Positions 62,312 through 64,000 of a stretch of 64,000 nucleotides of DNA are shown here, piece by piece (positions within the stretch are counted from its first letter, which is position 1; each line of letters opens with the position of its first letter). Made by a program: the position numbers and the translations under genes. The notes beneath the pieces were generated by a model. It saw only the letters and a program-made list of their open reading frames with translations, had not been told where the DNA came from and searched no databases. The DNA is from Crocodylus rhombifer. Its lineage: Eukaryota; Chordata; Crocodylia; Crocodylidae. The stretch lies in contig JAVSML010020347.1 of NCBI GenBank assembly GCA_038503035.1, forward strand, positions 120,622 through 184,621. Reading direction: 5' to 3'.

Positions 62312-63188
62312 ATGCAGTGCTGTTAAACTTATCGTCACTGTCTGACAGGGCTTCACAACCGGGAAGAGTTTGAGCAACTCCTGTTGGTTTCTGTCTGTCT
62401 CGCAGCTATCCAAATAAAGGACTTTGTGAAGATCAGCTTTGCTGATCCCTCAGAAAAGGCTGGGTCTGATGCTCCACTCTCCTGAACCATGCAGAGGTGT
62501 TTGCTCCTGTACAAGCAGCGGTATTCTTAAACCCATTTGGCCCAGACATCAAATGACAGCACAAGGCCACAGAGATTCAGACCCCTAATCTTTTGTTCTC
62601 ATTAAACAGATGCTGACAGTCCAACTGGATTTGCTTTTTAAAACGGTAATAGCCACATCATGGTCGATCGCACGCTTGCAGGCAGGCAAGGGTAGAGAAT
62701 CAAGTCACCCGGGCATCCCGAGCCCGCATCCGCACAAGAGGCAAGAAGTCATCCAGGATTTCCCCCTCCCCTCCCCTCCCACACAGCTGGGTCCTGGCTC
62801 CACTGCTTCCCCTACCCCGAGCGCTGCCCCAAACAGCTGCAATTATGCCTTAATCGGAATAATCTGTGCTAGGTACAGGACTGGCAACATTTCTCCCACC
62901 TTCAGCGAGAGGCTGGGAAGTGGGCTGTGACCGAATCGAAACTACGCTAGACAGCAGTGTTCTTGGAGGAACTTTTGTGCACATCGACACTAATGCAAAC
63001 CCACCGCTGAAGTAAGAACATGCAGAGGGTGAGCAGAGAGGACATCACAGGAGTGCCAATAAGGAAAACGGGGACAGAGAGAAACCGTCTCATCCACTTT
63101 TACAGGGTTCAGGCATACCAGCTCTCCGGTGCTGGAGCAAACAGCTTTCCATGACTGAATGAAAAAGGACCACAGCGGACTCAAACCA
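62312..63188. other. Intron-like sequence approaching the exon
   Basis: GC content rises toward the CpG-rich exon region. Nothing is recognised except the hairpin and partial MITE listed separately. Confidence 0.5.
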
Positions 63189-63227
63189 GTGCTCTGCTTA
63201 AACTCGGCTGCCGTTTAAGCAGAGCAC
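63189..63227. repeat. Perfect 15-bp hairpin, 9-nt loop, close to the ADAMTS exon
   Basis: GTGCTCTGCTTAAAC (63189-63203) has its exact reverse complement at 63213-63227, about 370 bp into the intron from the splice donor. I cannot tie it to a known element. Confidence 0.92.
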
Positions 63228-63350
63228 GGAAATCTGCGGGCATTAAATTAGCGCAACGATGTGAAACCTGAAAGGACGAGAAGCGGTTAAGCATACAGCG
63301 CTGCAGCTCGCTTCCAAAGCGACAGCCCCCGAACAAAGTTTGCCCTGTTA

Positions 63351-63430
63351 ACTCGGGACAGACGTGACACGTACGCCGCGGGTTTAAGCGCTCAGAAAGT
63401 AGTTGAAACCCGTAACAGCAGTTTGAGCCC
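63351..63430. mobile_element. Partial Harbinger-type MITE next to the ADAMTS exon
   Basis: After a TTA (63348-63350) the sequence ACTCGGGACAGACGTGACAC continues with TTTAAGCGCTCAGAAA, matching the left 70-80 bp of the 62112 family. The right end is not found. It is CpG-rich compared with the other copies, like the surrounding exon region, and lies about 170 bp inside the intron. Confidence 0.6.
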
Positions 63431-63592
63431 CGGCCGAATGCGGCCCCAGACCCGCGGCGTCCCAGACCCCAGGGGACGGCACCCCCGAAGCCGGCCAGCG
63501 CAGCTGGGGCTGGAGGAGAAGTTCCCTGGAGGCGCCCCCGCGGGGCCGGGGCCGGGGCCGGGGCGAGGGCAGGGCAGGGCAGGGGAGGGGGC

Positions 63593-63598
63593 CCTTAC
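63593..63598 (-). promoter_or_regulatory. Splice donor of the ADAMTS exon
   Basis: On the minus strand the exon ends ...GGGCTG and continues GTAAGG, a near-ideal U1 donor. The family's conserved SNCDGL motif stops exactly here in phase 0, and the reading frame after it no longer resembles the family. This fixes the gene's direction and makes the sequence to the left intronic. Confidence 0.85.
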
Positions 63599-64000
63599 CA
63601 GCCCGTCGCAGTTGCTGATGGCCACCGAGGCGCTGGGCAGGTCCGCGACGTCCCCCACGTAGAGGCAGGCGGCGGAGAGCGGCTCCAGGCGCGCCGCGCC
63701 CGCCTCGTCCTGCCACTCCAGCGCGGCCCCGGGCGCCACGACGCGCGCGTTGTGCCGCAGCCGCAGGTGCAGCTGCCGCCCGGCCACCGTCACGTTGTAG
63801 AAGAGCGGGCGCGGCGGCCCCGCGGCGCGGCGGGCGCGGCCGGGCGCCGACAGCCGCGTGGACACGAAGCGGCCGCGCCAGTCCGTGCGGGTGGGCACCA
63901 CCAGGCTGCGCTCGCCCGGCGCGGCGGCACCCCCGCGGGGGAACTTCGCGCCCCCGCCAAGTTGCCGCGGAGTTGCGGCGCCGGGGGGGGGGGCCCCCCC
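63599..64000 (-). CDS. ADAMTS2: ADAMTS procollagen N-proteinase propeptide exon (ADAMTS2-like, partial)
   Basis: This exon encodes part of the N-terminal propeptide of a secreted zinc metalloprotease of the ADAMTS2/3/14 group, which removes N-propeptides from fibrillar procollagens. Seen: an open frame with recognisable homology over 101 codons from 63901 down to 63599. In order it carries VVPTRTD, a basic stretch with RARRA, LFYNVTV (an N-glycosylation sequon), [27 protein letters not shown] and VAISNCDGL. The coding part ends in phase 0 at 63599, directly before a strong donor (GTAAGG, 63598-63593). The VAPGA-x-EWQ and [12 protein letters not shown] segments match ADAMTS2 better than ADAMTS14 or ADAMTS3 as I remember these families; VAISNCDGL also fits ADAMTS14. 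The frame stays open to the window edge and I see no convincing acceptor, so the 5' limit and the true start codon are unknown. The GTG at 63901 is not a start. CpG density is very high. Confidence 0.85.

Noticed and set aside
63392..63901. 169-codon frame with a start at 63901 extending past 63599
   Set aside because: The first codon is GTG inside a longer open frame, and the part beyond 63599 is intron after a strong splice donor.

Overview
This window looks like nuclear DNA of a sauropsid vertebrate, most likely a crocodilian and less likely a turtle. It is intron-like and gene-poor. It is rich in CR1-type LINEs and in short DNA transposons of the hAT, PIF/Harbinger and pogo/Tigger kinds. 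The one host-gene segment encodes an amniote-type ADAMTS procollagen N-proteinase propeptide. Nothing resembles bacterial, phage, CRISPR or operon organisation. The species was not identified directly; the assignment is an inference from repeat content and the single exon.

Host gene: at the right edge (63599-64000, minus strand) a very GC- and CpG-rich exon encodes part of an M12B-type propeptide closest to ADAMTS2. It ends at a consensus splice donor (exon...CTG|GTAAGG). Everything to its left is therefore most simply the first part of a long downstream intron, read right to left. No second exon of the gene was recognised.

Repeats from left to right: a perfect 43-bp tandem duplication (541-626); small hAT-like elements (5641-5823 and 6469-6658, the latter with a perfect 8-bp target duplication); a TA/CA microsatellite (7927-8106) followed by a GC-rich patch; two back-to-back inverted-repeat elements sharing the target triplet ACT (9416-9971 and 9975-10336); a nearly full-length CR1 (about 11840-15404) with an esterase-type ORF1 and an endonuclease/reverse-transcriptase ORF2, broken by only three obvious lesions; a possible Penelope-derived repeat with a hammerhead-like core (16041-16190, minus); two hAT elements (16821-17129 and 22174-22896); and a pile of a Harbinger MITE, a minus-strand CR1 with a 569-codon open RT segment, and a dead pogo/Tigger transposon (23442-28007). 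Further right come three successive CR1 fragments (38594-40330), a 1.4-kb GC-rich element with a 50-bp hairpin minisatellite (43458-44838), further hAT and palindromic MITEs, a CR1 tail whose ORF2 stop has become Trp (53056-53413), and Harbinger MITEs near the exon.

The proteins encoded by the repeats belonged to transposition machineries that now look inactive. They do not cooperate with the ADAMTS gene. The points most worth a second look are the nearly intact CR1, the ACT-flanked MITE family with its nested hairpins and minisatellites, the perfect 20-bp hairpin at 56796-56839, a compact CpG cluster at 32520-32680 that could mark an internal promoter, and the hammerhead-like core. I found no convincing undescribed multi-gene system.
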